A stretch of DNA of 21,277 bases from Nitrospira sp. SG-bin1 (GCA_002083365.1 LVWS01000017.1:1-21277); one strand, 5' to 3'. Positions 6,392 to 14,515 are shown, numbered from the stretch's first letter. A program made the numbers and translations. Notes: generated from the letters alone by a model not told the origin.

Positions 6392-7840
6392 ATGTCGGCC
6401 GTTGGAACGCCCGAGGATACGATTTGCGCAATCTCCACTCCCAGCGGTGAGGGAGGTATCGGGATCGTTCGGATAAGCGGGCCGGATGCCGTAGACATAG
6501 CAAGTCACGTCGTTCGGTTGCGCACGAAGCAAGCGCTGCATGCACTGACTTCTCACAAGTTACATCTGGCCGATATTCTGTTGCTCCCTTTTCCTTTAAG
6601 CTACAGTCGTTCTTCCACCCCAAGTGGGACAAACGAGGAAATCGTCGACGAAGGCCTAGTGGTGTATATGAGGGCACCTCGGTCTTTTACCGCTGAGGAC
6701 ATCGTTGAGATTCATTGCCACGGAAACGGGTTGGTTCTGCAACGAATCTGTGAAAGCTGTGTTGCCGCCGGCGCTCGTCTTGCCCAGCCAGGAGAATTTA
6801 CCAGACGGGCCTTCTTGAACGGACGCCTCGACTTGTCTCAAGCGGAAGCGGTGTTGGACACCATTAAAGCCAAGTCGGAACTAAGCCTCAAACTGGCACA
6901 GCGCCAGCTCCGCGGAGACCTGGCGCACACGGTCAATCAGCTACGCGCCGGTCTCATTGATCTGCTGGCGCATCTGGAAGCAGGAATCGACTTCGCTGAG
7001 GAAGACATTGCCTTCGTCGGGCGCGAGGAAATGATCGGCTCTTTGCAGGAAACGCGGAAGCATATCCGGCAGATGTTGGCGACGGCGGAGACTGGGCGGG
7101 TTCTGCGCGATGGAGTCCGTGTAGTAATCGCCGGCGAGCCCAATGTCGGCAAGTCGAGTTTACTGAACAGTTTACTCCGCGAAAATCGTGCCATTGTCAC
7201 GGATATTCCCGGCACGACCCGCGACGTCATCGAAGAATCGGTCGTTTGGCAGGGGTTGCGAGTCACATTGGTCGATACGGCGGGACTGCGGCATACGACA
7301 GACATCGTTGAACTGGAAGGCATCCGTCGGTCCAAAGAGGCGCAACAGGAGGCCGATCTCGTCCTGCATGTCCTAGACGGGACTCAATTGGTGAATCTCG
7401 ACCCTTGGGATTTCCGATTTCCGGCCCTTTCCGTGAAGCACTTGCTCGTCGTCAATAAAATCGATCTCCTTCCTGCGGGCTCGCAACGACGACTTGTCGA
7501 GGCACTGTCCACGGACACGAGAGCCAAGGTCGTTCTCCTGTCCGTGCGATCTGGGGAGGGGCTGGAGGCGTTGAAGGACGCGATACGGGAGCAGTTTGTG
7601 ACTCCGTCCTTTGATGCTAGCGAGGGGGTCGTTGTGACTCATGTTCGACATCGTATGGCGCTCGAGCGAGCCGACGTGTCACTCCAGCAGTCATTGGCCT
7701 CGATCGAACGTGGCCTGCATGCCGAATTTGTGGCAGTGGATCTCCGAGGAGCGGCTGACGCGTTGGGCGAGATCGTCGGAGCTATTACAACTGACGAGAT
7801 CTTGGACCGAATTTTTTCAGAGTTCTGTATCGGCAAATAG
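6392..7840 (+). CDS. mnmE: tRNA uridine-5-carboxymethylaminomethyl modification GTPase MnmE
   Basis: The product is 482 aa, slightly longer than the usual ~455. With MnmG it builds the cmnm5/nm5 group on wobble U34 of certain tRNAs, using GTP hydrolysis, K+ and a folate-derived carbon. An N-terminal formyl-THF-binding domain begins DTICAISTPSGEGGIGIVRI. A helical domain follows. The embedded G domain (about 240-400) has G1 GEPNVGKSS (about 248-256), G2 GTTRD, G3 DTAGL and G4 NKID (about 355). The C-terminus is FCIGK, the invariant C-[IL]-GK tail whose Cys is needed for modification. The ATG is preceded by a GGGGG Shine-Dalgarno. Residues 65-85 (PFPLSYSRSSTPSG and flanks) look like a loop insertion and may explain the extra length. 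Confidence 0.97.
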   Translation: MSAVGTPEDTICAISTPSGEGGIGIVRISGPDAVDIASHVVRLRTKQALHALTSHKLHLADILLLPFPLSYSRSSTPSGTNEEIVDEGLVVYMRAPRSFTAEDIVEIHCHGNGLVLQRICESCVAAGARLAQPGEFTRRAFLNGRLDLSQAEAVLDTIKAKSELSLKLAQRQLRGDLAHTVNQLRAGLIDLLAHLEAGIDFAEEDIAFVGREEMIGSLQETRKHIRQMLATAETGRVLRDGVRVVIAGEPNVGKSSLLNSLLRENRAIVTDIPGTTRDVIEESVVWQGLRVTLVDTAGLRHTTDIVELEGIRRSKEAQQEADLVLHVLDGTQLVNLDPWDFRFPALSVKHLLVVNKIDLLPAGSQRRLVEALSTDTRAKVVLLSVRSGEGLEALKDAIREQFVTPSFDASEGVVVTHVRHRMALERADVSLQQSLASIERGLHAEFVAVDLRGAADALGEIVGAITTDEILDRIFSEFCIGK

Positions 7841-7847
7841 AGGCTCT

Positions 7848-9728
7848 TTGGCTACTGCGTTTGATGTAATCGTTGTCGGAGGCGGCCACGCTGGCTGTGA
7901 AGCTGCTTTGGCGGCCGCCCGGATGGGAGCAAAAACTTTGCTTCTCACGATGGAGGTGGGCCGAATTGCACAGATGTCATGCAATCCGGCGATCGGAGGA
8001 ATCGCCAAGGGGCATCTGGTCAAGGAAATCGACGCGCTCGGTGGTGAAATGGGGCGGAACACGGACCGCGCCGGAATTCAATTTCGATTCATCAACACGA
8101 GTAAAGGACCGGCAGTGCGGGCCTTGCGCGCCCAATGCGACAAATCGCTGTATCGCCGGGCCATGCAGGAAACCCTTGCTTCGCAGGAACGCCTTACGCT
8201 TGCGGAAGGAGTCGTGGATCGACTGCTTGTAACCGGAGACGCTGTACAAGGTATCGTGACGGGCTCAGGGGAGCGAATCGACGCAAGGGCCGTCATATTG
8301 ACATCGGGTACTTTCCTTAAGGGTCTTATCCATATCGGGTTGAATCATTTTCCAGCCGGGCGCGCGGGTGAAGCTTCAGCCGAACATCTTTCGGATTGCA
8401 TGCGGGATCTCGGATTTGAGGTGGGACGGCTCAAGACCGGAACCCCTCCCCGATTGGCCAAGACAACGATTGATTTTTCGGCCATGATTCCTCAGCCGGG
8501 TGATATGCCTCCTCCTCCTTTCTCGTACCGCACCCAGTGCATTACGACCGAACAAGTCGTCTGTCATTTGACGTATACCAGCCAGAAAACACATGACATC
8601 ATTCAACGGAATCTCGATCGCTCACCCCTCTATGGTGGAGTCATCGAGTCAACCGGCCCCCGGTACTGTCCGTCGATCGAAGATAAAGTCGTACGTTTTG
8701 CGGAGAAGGAACGTCACCAGATTTTTGTCGAACCCGAGGGACTCGATTCGATCGAATTTTATCCGAACGGTATTTCGACCAGCCTCCCTGTTGATGTACA
8801 GACCGCCATGCTCAAGACAATTCGCGGATTAGAGCATGCCAAAATACTCAAACCTGGCTACGCGATTGAATACGACTATTTCCCTCCTCGCCAACTCTAC
8901 CGAACCCTCGAATCAAAACAGGTCGCAGGCCTCTACCACGCCGGACAAATCAATGGAACGTCCGGGTATGAAGAAGCTGCGGCACAAGGCATCGTTGCCG
9001 GAATTAATGCTGTTTTAAAAATACGCGAGAGACCTCCGTTCATTCTCGATCGATCCCAAGCCTATATCGGTGTGCTTATCGATGACCTCATTACGAAAGA
9101 TGCCTATGAGCCTTATCGAATGTTTACATCAAGAGCGGAGTACCGATTGCTTCTTCGTCACAACAATGCAGACCTTCGGCTCACGCCGATCGGGCATGAA
9201 CTCGGCCTTATCCCCGATAATTCGTATGAGAAATTTTTGCGAAAGAAACGACTGATCGAACAGGAAATCGAGTACCTGAATACTACCAGACCAGCGTTCA
9301 CTGAAGAAATTCGACTGCGAACCCAAGGTACCTATCTTGAAAATGCTTCGTCCGCCATGACCATGGCACAGCTACTTCGCCGTCAAGAATCAAATTATCA
9401 GGAACTTTTAGGTGCTTTTGGTATGCCATTCATTACAGAGAATGAAATCAGTGAAGAAATTGAGCTTCAGATCAAGTACGAAGGTTATGTACGACGACAG
9501 ATACAGCAAGTAGAGCGGTTTAAGAAGCTTGAATTAAAGACGATCCCCAAGACGTTTGAATACAACATGGTCTCGGGGTTTTCCACTGAGGTTCGGGAAA
9601 AGCTCAACAGGATAAGGCCAGAGACAATCGGTCAGGCTTCGAGGATATCGGGCGTGACTCCCGCCGCGATATCTTTACTACTTGTTGTGGTAGAAAAACA
9701 CCGGCGTCATTCTCAGGCGTCATTCTGA
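7848..9728 (+). CDS. mnmG: tRNA uridine-5-carboxymethylaminomethyl modification enzyme MnmG (GidA), FAD-dependent
   Basis: The product is 626 aa from a TTG start at 7848, against 629 in E. coli. MnmG pairs with MnmE. It opens FDVIVVGGGHAGCEAALAAA, the FAD-binding Rossmann motif. Next come SCNPAIGGIAKGHLVKEIDA and the cysteine-bearing active-site stretch, then GTPPRL, and later GLYHAGQINGTSGYEEAAAQ and the SRAEYRLLLRHNNADLRLT signature. The C-terminal helical domain has YEGYV and the final ISGVTPAAISLLL, the MnmE/tRNA-binding end. The open frame extends upstream into mnmE, but an ATG at 7641 would add 69 foreign residues. TTG at 7848, 7 nt after the mnmE stop with AGAGG just before it, fits the family start. 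From about 8.9 kb onward codon use looks more AT-rich than in mnmE. Confidence 0.95.
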   Translation: MATAFDVIVVGGGHAGCEAALAAARMGAKTLLLTMEVGRIAQMSCNPAIGGIAKGHLVKEIDALGGEMGRNTDRAGIQFRFINTSKGPAVRALRAQCDKSLYRRAMQETLASQERLTLAEGVVDRLLVTGDAVQGIVTGSGERIDARAVILTSGTFLKGLIHIGLNHFPAGRAGEASAEHLSDCMRDLGFEVGRLKTGTPPRLAKTTIDFSAMIPQPGDMPPPPFSYRTQCITTEQVVCHLTYTSQKTHDIIQRNLDRSPLYGGVIESTGPRYCPSIEDKVVRFAEKERHQIFVEPEGLDSIEFYPNGISTSLPVDVQTAMLKTIRGLEHAKILKPGYAIEYDYFPPRQLYRTLESKQVAGLYHAGQINGTSGYEEAAAQGIVAGINAVLKIRERPPFILDRSQAYIGVLIDDLITKDAYEPYRMFTSRAEYRLLLRHNNADLRLTPIGHELGLIPDNSYEKFLRKKRLIEQEIEYLNTTRPAFTEEIRLRTQGTYLENASSAMTMAQLLRRQESNYQELLGAFGMPFITENEISEEIELQIKYEGYVRRQIQQVERFKKLELKTIPKTFEYNMVSGFSTEVREKLNRIRPETIGQASRISGVTPAAISLLLVVVEKHRRHSQASF

Positions 9729-9769
9729 ACAAACAGTCTCACAATTTCAATAGACCCTGACCTTTCCTA

Positions 9770-9798
9770 TTGACCCAATCTTAGTATCAGCGTATTTG
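9770..9798 (+). promoter_or_regulatory. Possible weak promoter before rsmG, overlapping parS
   Basis: TTGACC at 9770-9775 and TATTTG at 9793-9798 are 17 nt apart. The -35 is good and the -10 is poor (3/6). The -10 runs into the first parS palindrome, so ParB bound there would block it. Low-confidence observation. Confidence 0.3.
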
Positions 9799-9812
9799 TT
9801 CCACGTGGAACA
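9797..9812. promoter_or_regulatory. parS centromere site 1
   Basis: TGTTCCACGTGGAACA is a perfect 16-bp palindrome matching the bacterial parS consensus (TGTTNCACGTGNAACA). ParB dimers bind it and load as CTP clamps. It lies directly before the rsmG ATG at 9814, in the region where its ribosome binding site should be, and has an exact copy at 10469. The site is seen directly; its function follows from the parA and parB genes just downstream. Confidence 0.95.
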
Positions 9813-9813
9813 T

Positions 9814-10467
9814 ATGGAATCACTTTCCTTACTATTACAGGAAAGCTCGTCTGAGATTGGGGTTCCACTCACTACTGAACAGGTGCGACTGTTCATGGTG
9901 TATCTTACAGAGCTTCAATCATGGAATCAGTCATTCAATCTTACGAGAATTACGGTAGATACAGAGATTGTTATCAAGCACTTCGTCGACTCTATTGCAG
10001 CGCTTCAGGCCGATGATATTCGAATAGGAGCCCATATCCTCGATATCGGCACAGGAGCTGGTTTTCCTGGAATCCCCCTAAAAATAGCAAGATCGGATCT
10101 GACCATTACGTTCGTAGAACCGGCTACAAAGAGATCCTCGTTCCTCCACTTCATCATAGGTCTCCTTCGGCTTGAAAATGTCGGCATCTATAACGGTACC
10201 TTTGAAAGATTTGTCGAGGAACGTCACCCCGATGAGTCCTTTGATTATTTGACGACTCGCGCTTTGAAATATGACGTCATTTTGAAAGAAGGTAAAAAAC
10301 TTCTTCGCCATGGTGGAAAAGCCATCCTCTATTCGTCCAGACCACTTACCAAGTCAGATCTCTCATCCGATTGGCTAATGACAAGCGAGTACTTATTTGA
10401 GCTTCAGAAAGGGTACGGCAAAAGGGTTGTATCCATTGTGGCCCCTCAGCGTGAGGCAAGCATTTAG
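9814..10467 (+). CDS. rsmG: 16S rRNA (guanine(527)-N(7))-methyltransferase RsmG (GidB)
   Basis: The product is 217 aa, normal for the family (about 205-240). It methylates N7 of G527 in the 530 loop of 16S rRNA. The SAM-binding motif I reads ILDIGTGAGFPGIPLKIA, followed by the acidic motif II TFVEPATKRSSFL. Upstream, LTELQSWNQSFNLTRI is the conserved N-terminal helix (W..K.NLT). TTRALK in the later part corresponds to the catalytic-side S/T-RA motif. The ATG at 9814 is chosen. A TTG at 9796 is also in frame, but it would translate the parS palindrome as FHVEH, an annotation artefact seen for this gene elsewhere. The mnmG-rsmG-parA-parB order is typical of origin-proximal regions. The codon third positions look more A/T-rich than in mnmE or the bactofilins. 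Confidence 0.94.
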   Translation: MESLSLLLQESSSEIGVPLTTEQVRLFMVYLTELQSWNQSFNLTRITVDTEIVIKHFVDSIAALQADDIRIGAHILDIGTGAGFPGIPLKIARSDLTITFVEPATKRSSFLHFIIGLLRLENVGIYNGTFERFVEERHPDESFDYLTTRALKYDVILKEGKKLLRHGGKAILYSSRPLTKSDLSSDWLMTSEYLFELQKGYGKRVVSIVAPQREASI

Positions 10468-10468
10468 T

Positions 10469-10484
10469 TGTTCCACGTGGAACA
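10469..10484. promoter_or_regulatory. parS centromere site 2
   Basis: This is an exact copy of the 16-bp palindrome at 9797, TGTTCCACGTGGAACA. Here it extends to a perfect 18-bp palindrome with flanking T and A. It starts 1 nt after the rsmG stop and ends 18 nt before the parA ATG, so bound ParB could also influence parAB expression. The two sites are 672 nt apart, centre to centre. Confidence 0.96.
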
Positions 10485-10502
10485 AGTCTCTCAGGAGTTT
10501 CT

Positions 10503-11276
10503 ATGGGAAAGGTTATCGCTATCGCGAATCAAAAAGGCGGAGTTGGAAAGACAACTACAGCTATAAATTTATCGTCAGCGATTGCTCTAGAAGGAAAATC
10601 CGTATTGCTCATCGATATGGATCCACAGGGCAATGCCACGAGCGGTCTCGGCATTGACCTGGGTTCTCAGAAGACTACCTATGGTTGTCTCGTTAAAGCC
10701 AGCACGATCCACGAGTCTTCAATGAAGACATCCGTTCCTGGACTTTCCATCTTGCCAGCCAATGCAGACCTTGCAGGAGCGGAGGTAGAGCTCGTAAGCG
10801 TTGAAGGACGTGAGAGCCATCTCAAAACCATCGTCAACGAGGTTCGAGATCAATACGACTTTATCTTTCTAGACTGTCCTCCAGCCCTTGGCATTCTCAC
10901 TATCAACGCCCTCACTGCTGCAGATTCAGTTCTTATACCGGTTCAATGCGAATATTACGCGATGGAAGGCCTTACCAGACTTATTGGAAGTATCGATCTT
11001 GTCCGTCAATCGTTTAACTCAAGCCTCGACTTAGAGGGAATCGTTCTGACGATGTTCGACTCTCGCAATAGTTTAGCCAGACAAGTGGCAGAGCAGGTAC
11101 GATCTCATTTCATCGATAAGGTGTATCAAGCAGTCATTCCTCGCAATGTCTCCCTCGCAGAAGCGCCGAGTTACGGCCGACCTGGGATCTTATACAACGT
11201 GGCATCAGCCGGTTCCCAGTCATACGTACATTTAGCTAAGGAGTTTATGGCCCATGGAGAAAAAAGCTCTCGGTAA
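10503..11276 (+). CDS. parA: Chromosome-partitioning ATPase ParA (Soj)
   Basis: The product is 257 aa, the size of chromosomal Soj-type ParA with no N-terminal HTH. ParA forms an ATP-dependent, DNA-bound gradient that pulls ParB-parS complexes. The deviant Walker A motif is NQKGGVGKTTTAINL with both signature lysines (K11 and K16). Walker A' is LLIDMDPQGNATSGLG and Walker B is FIFLDCPPALG. A CAGGAG Shine-Dalgarno precedes the ATG by 6 nt. The end overlaps parB by 23 nt in another frame, so the two are translationally coupled. Two parS sites immediately upstream complete the ParABS system. Confidence 0.97.
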   Translation: MGKVIAIANQKGGVGKTTTAINLSSAIALEGKSVLLIDMDPQGNATSGLGIDLGSQKTTYGCLVKASTIHESSMKTSVPGLSILPANADLAGAEVELVSVEGRESHLKTIVNEVRDQYDFIFLDCPPALGILTINALTAADSVLIPVQCEYYAMEGLTRLIGSIDLVRQSFNSSLDLEGIVLTMFDSRNSLARQVAEQVRSHFIDKVYQAVIPRNVSLAEAPSYGRPGILYNVASAGSQSYVHLAKEFMAHGEKSSR

Positions 11277-12102
11277 AGGACTTAGCGCCCTCCTTCCATC
11301 TTCCAAAATGAGCCAGCCTACGGAGCCGACGGATGTCCACCGGATACCGGTCGACAATATTGTGCCCAACCGCTATCAACCTCGGCATACCTTCTCTCAG
11401 GAAGAGCTCACCGAACTATCAGCCTCCATCAAAGAAAGCGGGGTGCTTCAGCCGATCATAGTACGCCGTAAAGGTGATGGTCTCTACGAATTAATCGCTG
11501 GAGAACGCCGATGGCGCGCATCGAAAGCAGCCGGCTTGGAGACGATTCCTGTCGTCATTCGTAACTGCAGTGACCAAGAATCTCTCTTGCTGGCATTGGT
11601 TGAGAATGTTCAACGAGAAGACCTGAATCCGATGGAAACGGCGCGGGCCTATTCGCGCATGATGAATGAATTTGGCCTCACGCAAGACGCCATTGCGTCA
11701 AAAGTCGGGCGTGATCGTTCTTCTGTCGCCAACTTCGTTCGGCTGATCCATCTCCCTCCTGAACTCCAGGACCTTGTTGAAGGAGGAATCCTGACCACCG
11801 GTCATGCAAAAGCCCTCCTCAGCCTCTCCTCTGCGGAAGAGCAGTTGAGGATCGGGAAAACGGTGGCGGCGGGAACTTTGTCTGTCAGGGAGACTGAAAA
11901 ACTCGTGGAGCTCTCTCTTGTCGGCAAAAAGCGCCAGCAGAAAGCGCAACGAACTTCACCATGGACCGATCTCGAAGCGAGATTACAGAAACGACTAGGC
12001 ACGAAAGTGACGATCCATCCCCACAAGCAAGGTGGGAAGATCGTCGTTCACTATTTTTCCCCAGCCGAACTTGATGGTGTTGTGGAGACCCTATTAAGTT
12101 AA
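11254..12102 (+). CDS. parB: Chromosome-partitioning protein ParB (Spo0J), parS-binding CTPase
   Basis: The product is 282 aa. The N-terminal MEKKALGKGLSALLP is the short ParA-stimulating peptide (basic, with GKGLSALL). The CTP-binding ParB/Srx domain spans about 30-130: the C motif NRYQPR (39-44), GERRWRA (83-89) and ENVQREDLNP (117-126). A helix-turn-helix at about 142-165 (LTQDAIASKVGRDRSSVANF) reads parS. The C-terminal dimerisation domain (about 238-282) ends ELDGVVETLLS. It overlaps the parA end by 23 nt. All expected motifs are intact, so a functional clamp on the two parS copies is likely. No clear rho-independent terminator follows: the A7/T6 runs near 12134-12158 do not form a GC stem. 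Confidence 0.97.
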   Translation: MEKKALGKGLSALLPSSKMSQPTEPTDVHRIPVDNIVPNRYQPRHTFSQEELTELSASIKESGVLQPIIVRRKGDGLYELIAGERRWRASKAAGLETIPVVIRNCSDQESLLLALVENVQREDLNPMETARAYSRMMNEFGLTQDAIASKVGRDRSSVANFVRLIHLPPELQDLVEGGILTTGHAKALLSLSSAEEQLRIGKTVAAGTLSVRETEKLVELSLVGKKRQQKAQRTSPWTDLEARLQKRLGTKVTIHPHKQGGKIVVHYFSPAELDGVVETLLS

Positions 12103-12274
12103 CTTCCATCCGGCCCTGTACTGCATGAACCTAAAAAAACGGTTCTCATTGCTTTTTTGCCGATATCACCCCTAAATATCCCATTGGAATCGACCGATAT
12201 GTCCCTTAACGCGATAAAGGACTCGGCTCTTCAGTCGGATCCCCCTAGCCCAAATCGTGAGAGGAGGCGAGCAT
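12103..12274 (+). other. parB-bactofilin spacer with possible weak promoter
   Basis: There are 172 bases without a gene. TTGCTT near 12148 and TAAATA near 12172 are 18 nt apart and could serve as a weak sigma70 promoter. No strong hairpin was seen. Transcription of the bactofilins from parAB readthrough is equally possible. Confidence 0.3.
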
Positions 12275-12769
12275 ATGTGGAAGGATAAGCAAGACGGCAG
12301 GCGTTCCGACGACGTTGATCTTGAAGGCAATGGATCGAGCCTTGAACCGATGCGCCACGATTCAGGCCAAGATGTCAGTGCGTTCGTCGGGAAAGGTGTC
12401 GTGTTCAAAGGCACGATCACTTATAACGGGACGGTACGCATTGATGGGACTCTTGAAGGGGAAATCCACACCGATGGCATCTTGCTGGTTGGGGAAGAAG
12501 CCGTCATCACGGCAAAGGTGACCGCCGGCACGATCGTGTGTAAGGGGAAAATTACAGGGGATATTCACGCCAGGGACAAAATGAAGTTGCGGGCTCCGGC
12601 GATCATCAACGGCGGCGTCACCACACCCATGCTCTCCATGGAGGACGGCGTCCTTTTTAACGGGACATTAGAGATGGAACAAGCCACCTCCACATCCCAA
12701 CGCGAAGCCTCGCACCTCCATGCGGTCGGAATATCGACTGATCCCGCCATCAGGAGGGTTCCCGCCTAG
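12275..12769 (+). CDS. Bactofilin (polymer-forming cytoskeletal protein) 1
   Basis: The product is 164 aa. Bactofilins polymerise without nucleotide into filaments through a right-handed beta-helix. The core domain spans about residues 33-130. It starts AFVGKGVVFKGTITYNGTVR and continues with IDGTLEGEIHTDG, LLVGEEAVITAKVTAGTIV and TGDIHARDKMKLRAPAIING, giving the regular GxI-type rungs of the family. Disordered, charged tails flank it, as is usual. The ATG at 12275 is chosen over a GTG at 12257 because AGGAGG lies 7 nt before it. It directly follows parAB and is followed by a second bactofilin. In myxobacteria, bactofilins scaffold ParB-parS and ParA-like proteins, so a segregation role here is a reasonable inference. 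Confidence 0.92.
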   Translation: MWKDKQDGRRSDDVDLEGNGSSLEPMRHDSGQDVSAFVGKGVVFKGTITYNGTVRIDGTLEGEIHTDGILLVGEEAVITAKVTAGTIVCKGKITGDIHARDKMKLRAPAIINGGVTTPMLSMEDGVLFNGTLEMEQATSTSQREASHLHAVGISTDPAIRRVPA

Positions 12770-12801
12770 AGCATGTGATACACTAGACAACGACAGATGG
12801 A

Positions 12802-12834
12802 AGGGGAGGACCTTATATCCGAAAAACCTCCCCT
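12802..12834 (+). other. Inverted repeat between the bactofilin genes
   Basis: AGGGGAGG and CCTCCCCT form an 8-bp perfect stem with a 17-nt loop. There is no T-run after it, so it is not a standard terminator. It could be an RNA processing or stability element between the paired genes. Confidence 0.4.
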
Positions 12835-12901
12835 CCTGCTCGATCCCATTTGAAGGCCATGCATCCTCGTCGATTGTTGGCACAAGGAGCAAGGAAAACT
12901 G

Positions 12902-13348
12902 ATGTGGGCTCTAGGCGAAAAAAGTGCTCAGGACGCCAGTAACAGCGATAATTTTACTTTCCTGGGGAAGGGAGTCGATTTCAAAGGTGTCCTCAACTTT
13001 GATGGGACCATCCGCATCGACGGCCGTGTTGAAGGCGAAGTCCACACCACCGGGACGATGATTATCGGAGAGCAAGCCGTCATCAAAGGCATTCTTTCGG
13101 CCGGGACTCTAATGACCAGTGGCAAGGTCAACGGTACGGTCACTGCCACCGCGAAAATCCAGATTCTGAAACCCGGCATCCTTATCGGTGATATTCGCAC
13201 CCCGGGTATTTCGATCGAAGATGGCGCGCACTTCCATGGCATGTGTGACATGGGAGCCCACAAATGGGTCGAGGAAAACCCTCCGTCGTCCAAGAATATT
13301 CATGAGTTGGCGTTCCATCGAGGTAAAGCTCGGGCGGCAGACCTCTAG
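12902..13348 (+). CDS. Bactofilin (polymer-forming cytoskeletal protein) 2
   Basis: The product is 148 aa. The beta-helix core (about 18-120) matches bactofilin 1 rung by rung: FLGKGVDFKGVLNFDGTIRI against FVGKGVVFKGTITYNGTVRI, then EGEVHTTGTMIIGEQAVIKG, then SAGTLMTSGKVNGTV, and RTPGISIEDGAHF against TTPMLSMEDGVLF. The two genes are therefore tandem paralogues that have diverged, mainly in the tails. Here the C-terminal tail is basic (HRGKARAADL). An AAGGA Shine-Dalgarno lies 7 nt before the ATG. Co-polymerisation of the two products is plausible because bactofilin paralogues often co-assemble. It ends 36 nt before mnmA. Confidence 0.92.
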   Translation: MWALGEKSAQDASNSDNFTFLGKGVDFKGVLNFDGTIRIDGRVEGEVHTTGTMIIGEQAVIKGILSAGTLMTSGKVNGTVTATAKIQILKPGILIGDIRTPGISIEDGAHFHGMCDMGAHKWVEENPPSSKNIHELAFHRGKARAADL

Positions 13349-13384
13349 CCCTTTATCCCCTCCTCCCGGTACAATGACGGGCCA

Positions 13385-14467
13385 ATGACTCATCCAACCG
13401 TTCTCCTCGGTATGAGCGGCGGAGTTGATAGCTCCGTCGCGGCGGCACTGCTTGTTCGCCAAGGCTACGCGGTCCATGGTGTGACCCTCCAAGTATGGGA
13501 ACATGAGGACCCCGCCGCCGCAACATCCAAAAAGTGGCAGGAACGCGGCTGTTGTAAGGTGGGCATTGCCAAGCACGTTGCAAAACTTCTCAACATCTCA
13601 CACGAAGTCATCGATAGCCGCGAGAGTTTTCGGACAGGGGTCATTGACGATTTTCTTCATGGCTATACCACCGGCACGACCCCCAATCCCTGTGTGCGCT
13701 GTAATGAACGAGTGAAGATTCGTGGCCTCATGGATCTCGCCGTCGATCAAGGGTTCCATTACGTTGCGACGGGGCATTACGCCCGACTCCAAAACAATCA
13801 AGACACCTCGCTTCTCCTTCGAGCTGTTGACAATCGAAAAGATCAAACTTACTTTCTCTACCGCCTCAATTCGCACTGGCTCCCTCGGCTCCTTTTCCCC
13901 CTGGGTCACATGACAAAATCAGAGGTCTGGAGAGAGGCCGAGGCCTTAGGGCTCCCGGCCGATGAGCTGAAGGAAAGTCAGGAGATCTGCTTTGTCACTC
14001 AAGGAGACTACCGTACGTTCATCGAGAAGGAGGTTCCCGAAGCGAAGAAACCCGGGCTCTTCATCAATGAAGCTGGACAGCCTCTGGGGCGACACGACGG
14101 CATAGCGTTCTACACACCAGGGCAGCGCCGGGGCCTGCGTATTGCCACCGGACAACGGCTCTATGTTCAGCAGGTCTCTCCTGCCACGAATACCGTTTTG
14201 CTCGGTCCTGAAGCATCCCTTCGCCGACACACCTGTACGGTGAGCGATCTCAATCTCTTTGCGCCTCACCTCTTAAAGGACACAACCAAGGCTGACATCA
14301 AAGTCCGCTATGCGACCCCCGCAACACCTGCCATTTTGTCCCCCGTGACTTCATCAAGCATCCGCGTGCAATTCCAAGAACCCCAACGGGCGTTAAGTCC
14401 AGGCCAATCGGCCGTCTTCTATGACGGCGACCACGTCCTGGGCGGCGGAATCATCCAACCGTTCTAA
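13385..14467 (+). CDS. mnmA: tRNA-specific 2-thiouridylase MnmA
   Basis: The product is 360 aa, family-typical. It transfers sulfur to C2 of U34 in Lys, Glu and Gln tRNAs, the thiolation half of the mnm5s2U pathway. The PP-loop ATP pyrophosphatase motif is MSGGVDSSVAAALL (SGGVDSS at 11-17). The catalytic cysteine pair is C103 (TTPNPCVRCNERVK) and C202 (ESQEICFVTQGDY), equivalent to C102 and C199 in E. coli. The central domain has GQRRGL and the C-terminal beta-barrel ends GQSAVFYDGDHVLGGGII. C103-VRC gives it a nearby extra Cys. It lies about 6 kb from mnmE and mnmG, so the window encodes the core of both branches of U34 modification. Confidence 0.97.
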   Translation: MTHPTVLLGMSGGVDSSVAAALLVRQGYAVHGVTLQVWEHEDPAAATSKKWQERGCCKVGIAKHVAKLLNISHEVIDSRESFRTGVIDDFLHGYTTGTTPNPCVRCNERVKIRGLMDLAVDQGFHYVATGHYARLQNNQDTSLLLRAVDNRKDQTYFLYRLNSHWLPRLLFPLGHMTKSEVWREAEALGLPADELKESQEICFVTQGDYRTFIEKEVPEAKKPGLFINEAGQPLGRHDGIAFYTPGQRRGLRIATGQRLYVQQVSPATNTVLLGPEASLRRHTCTVSDLNLFAPHLLKDTTKADIKVRYATPATPAILSPVTSSSIRVQFQEPQRALSPGQSAVFYDGDHVLGGGIIQPF

Positions 14468-14487
14468 CGGTTTGCCCCTCTCATCGC

Positions 14488-14515
14488 TTGACTTGTCCTG
14501 CGGTCTTCCTATAGC
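14488..14515 (+). promoter_or_regulatory. Putative sigma70 promoter for the tatA pair
   Basis: TTGACT at 14488-14493 and TATAGC at 14510-14515 are 16 nt apart, giving 5/6 and 4/6 matches to consensus. It sits in the mnmA-tatA gap and would start transcription near 14521, about 85 nt before tatA. Confidence 0.55.

Noticed and set aside
7641..7847. Upstream extension of mnmG to an ATG at 7641
   Set aside because: It would add 69 residues overlapping mnmE in another frame and unlike any MnmG start. The family start FDVIVVGGG fits TTG at 7848.
9796..9813. TTG start for rsmG that translates parS as FHVEH
   Set aside because: The ATG at 9814 gives a normal-length RsmG, and the extra residues come only from the palindrome.
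12131..12158. A7...T6 runs after parB as a rho-independent terminator
   Set aside because: The arms pair only through A and T and there is no GC-rich stem.
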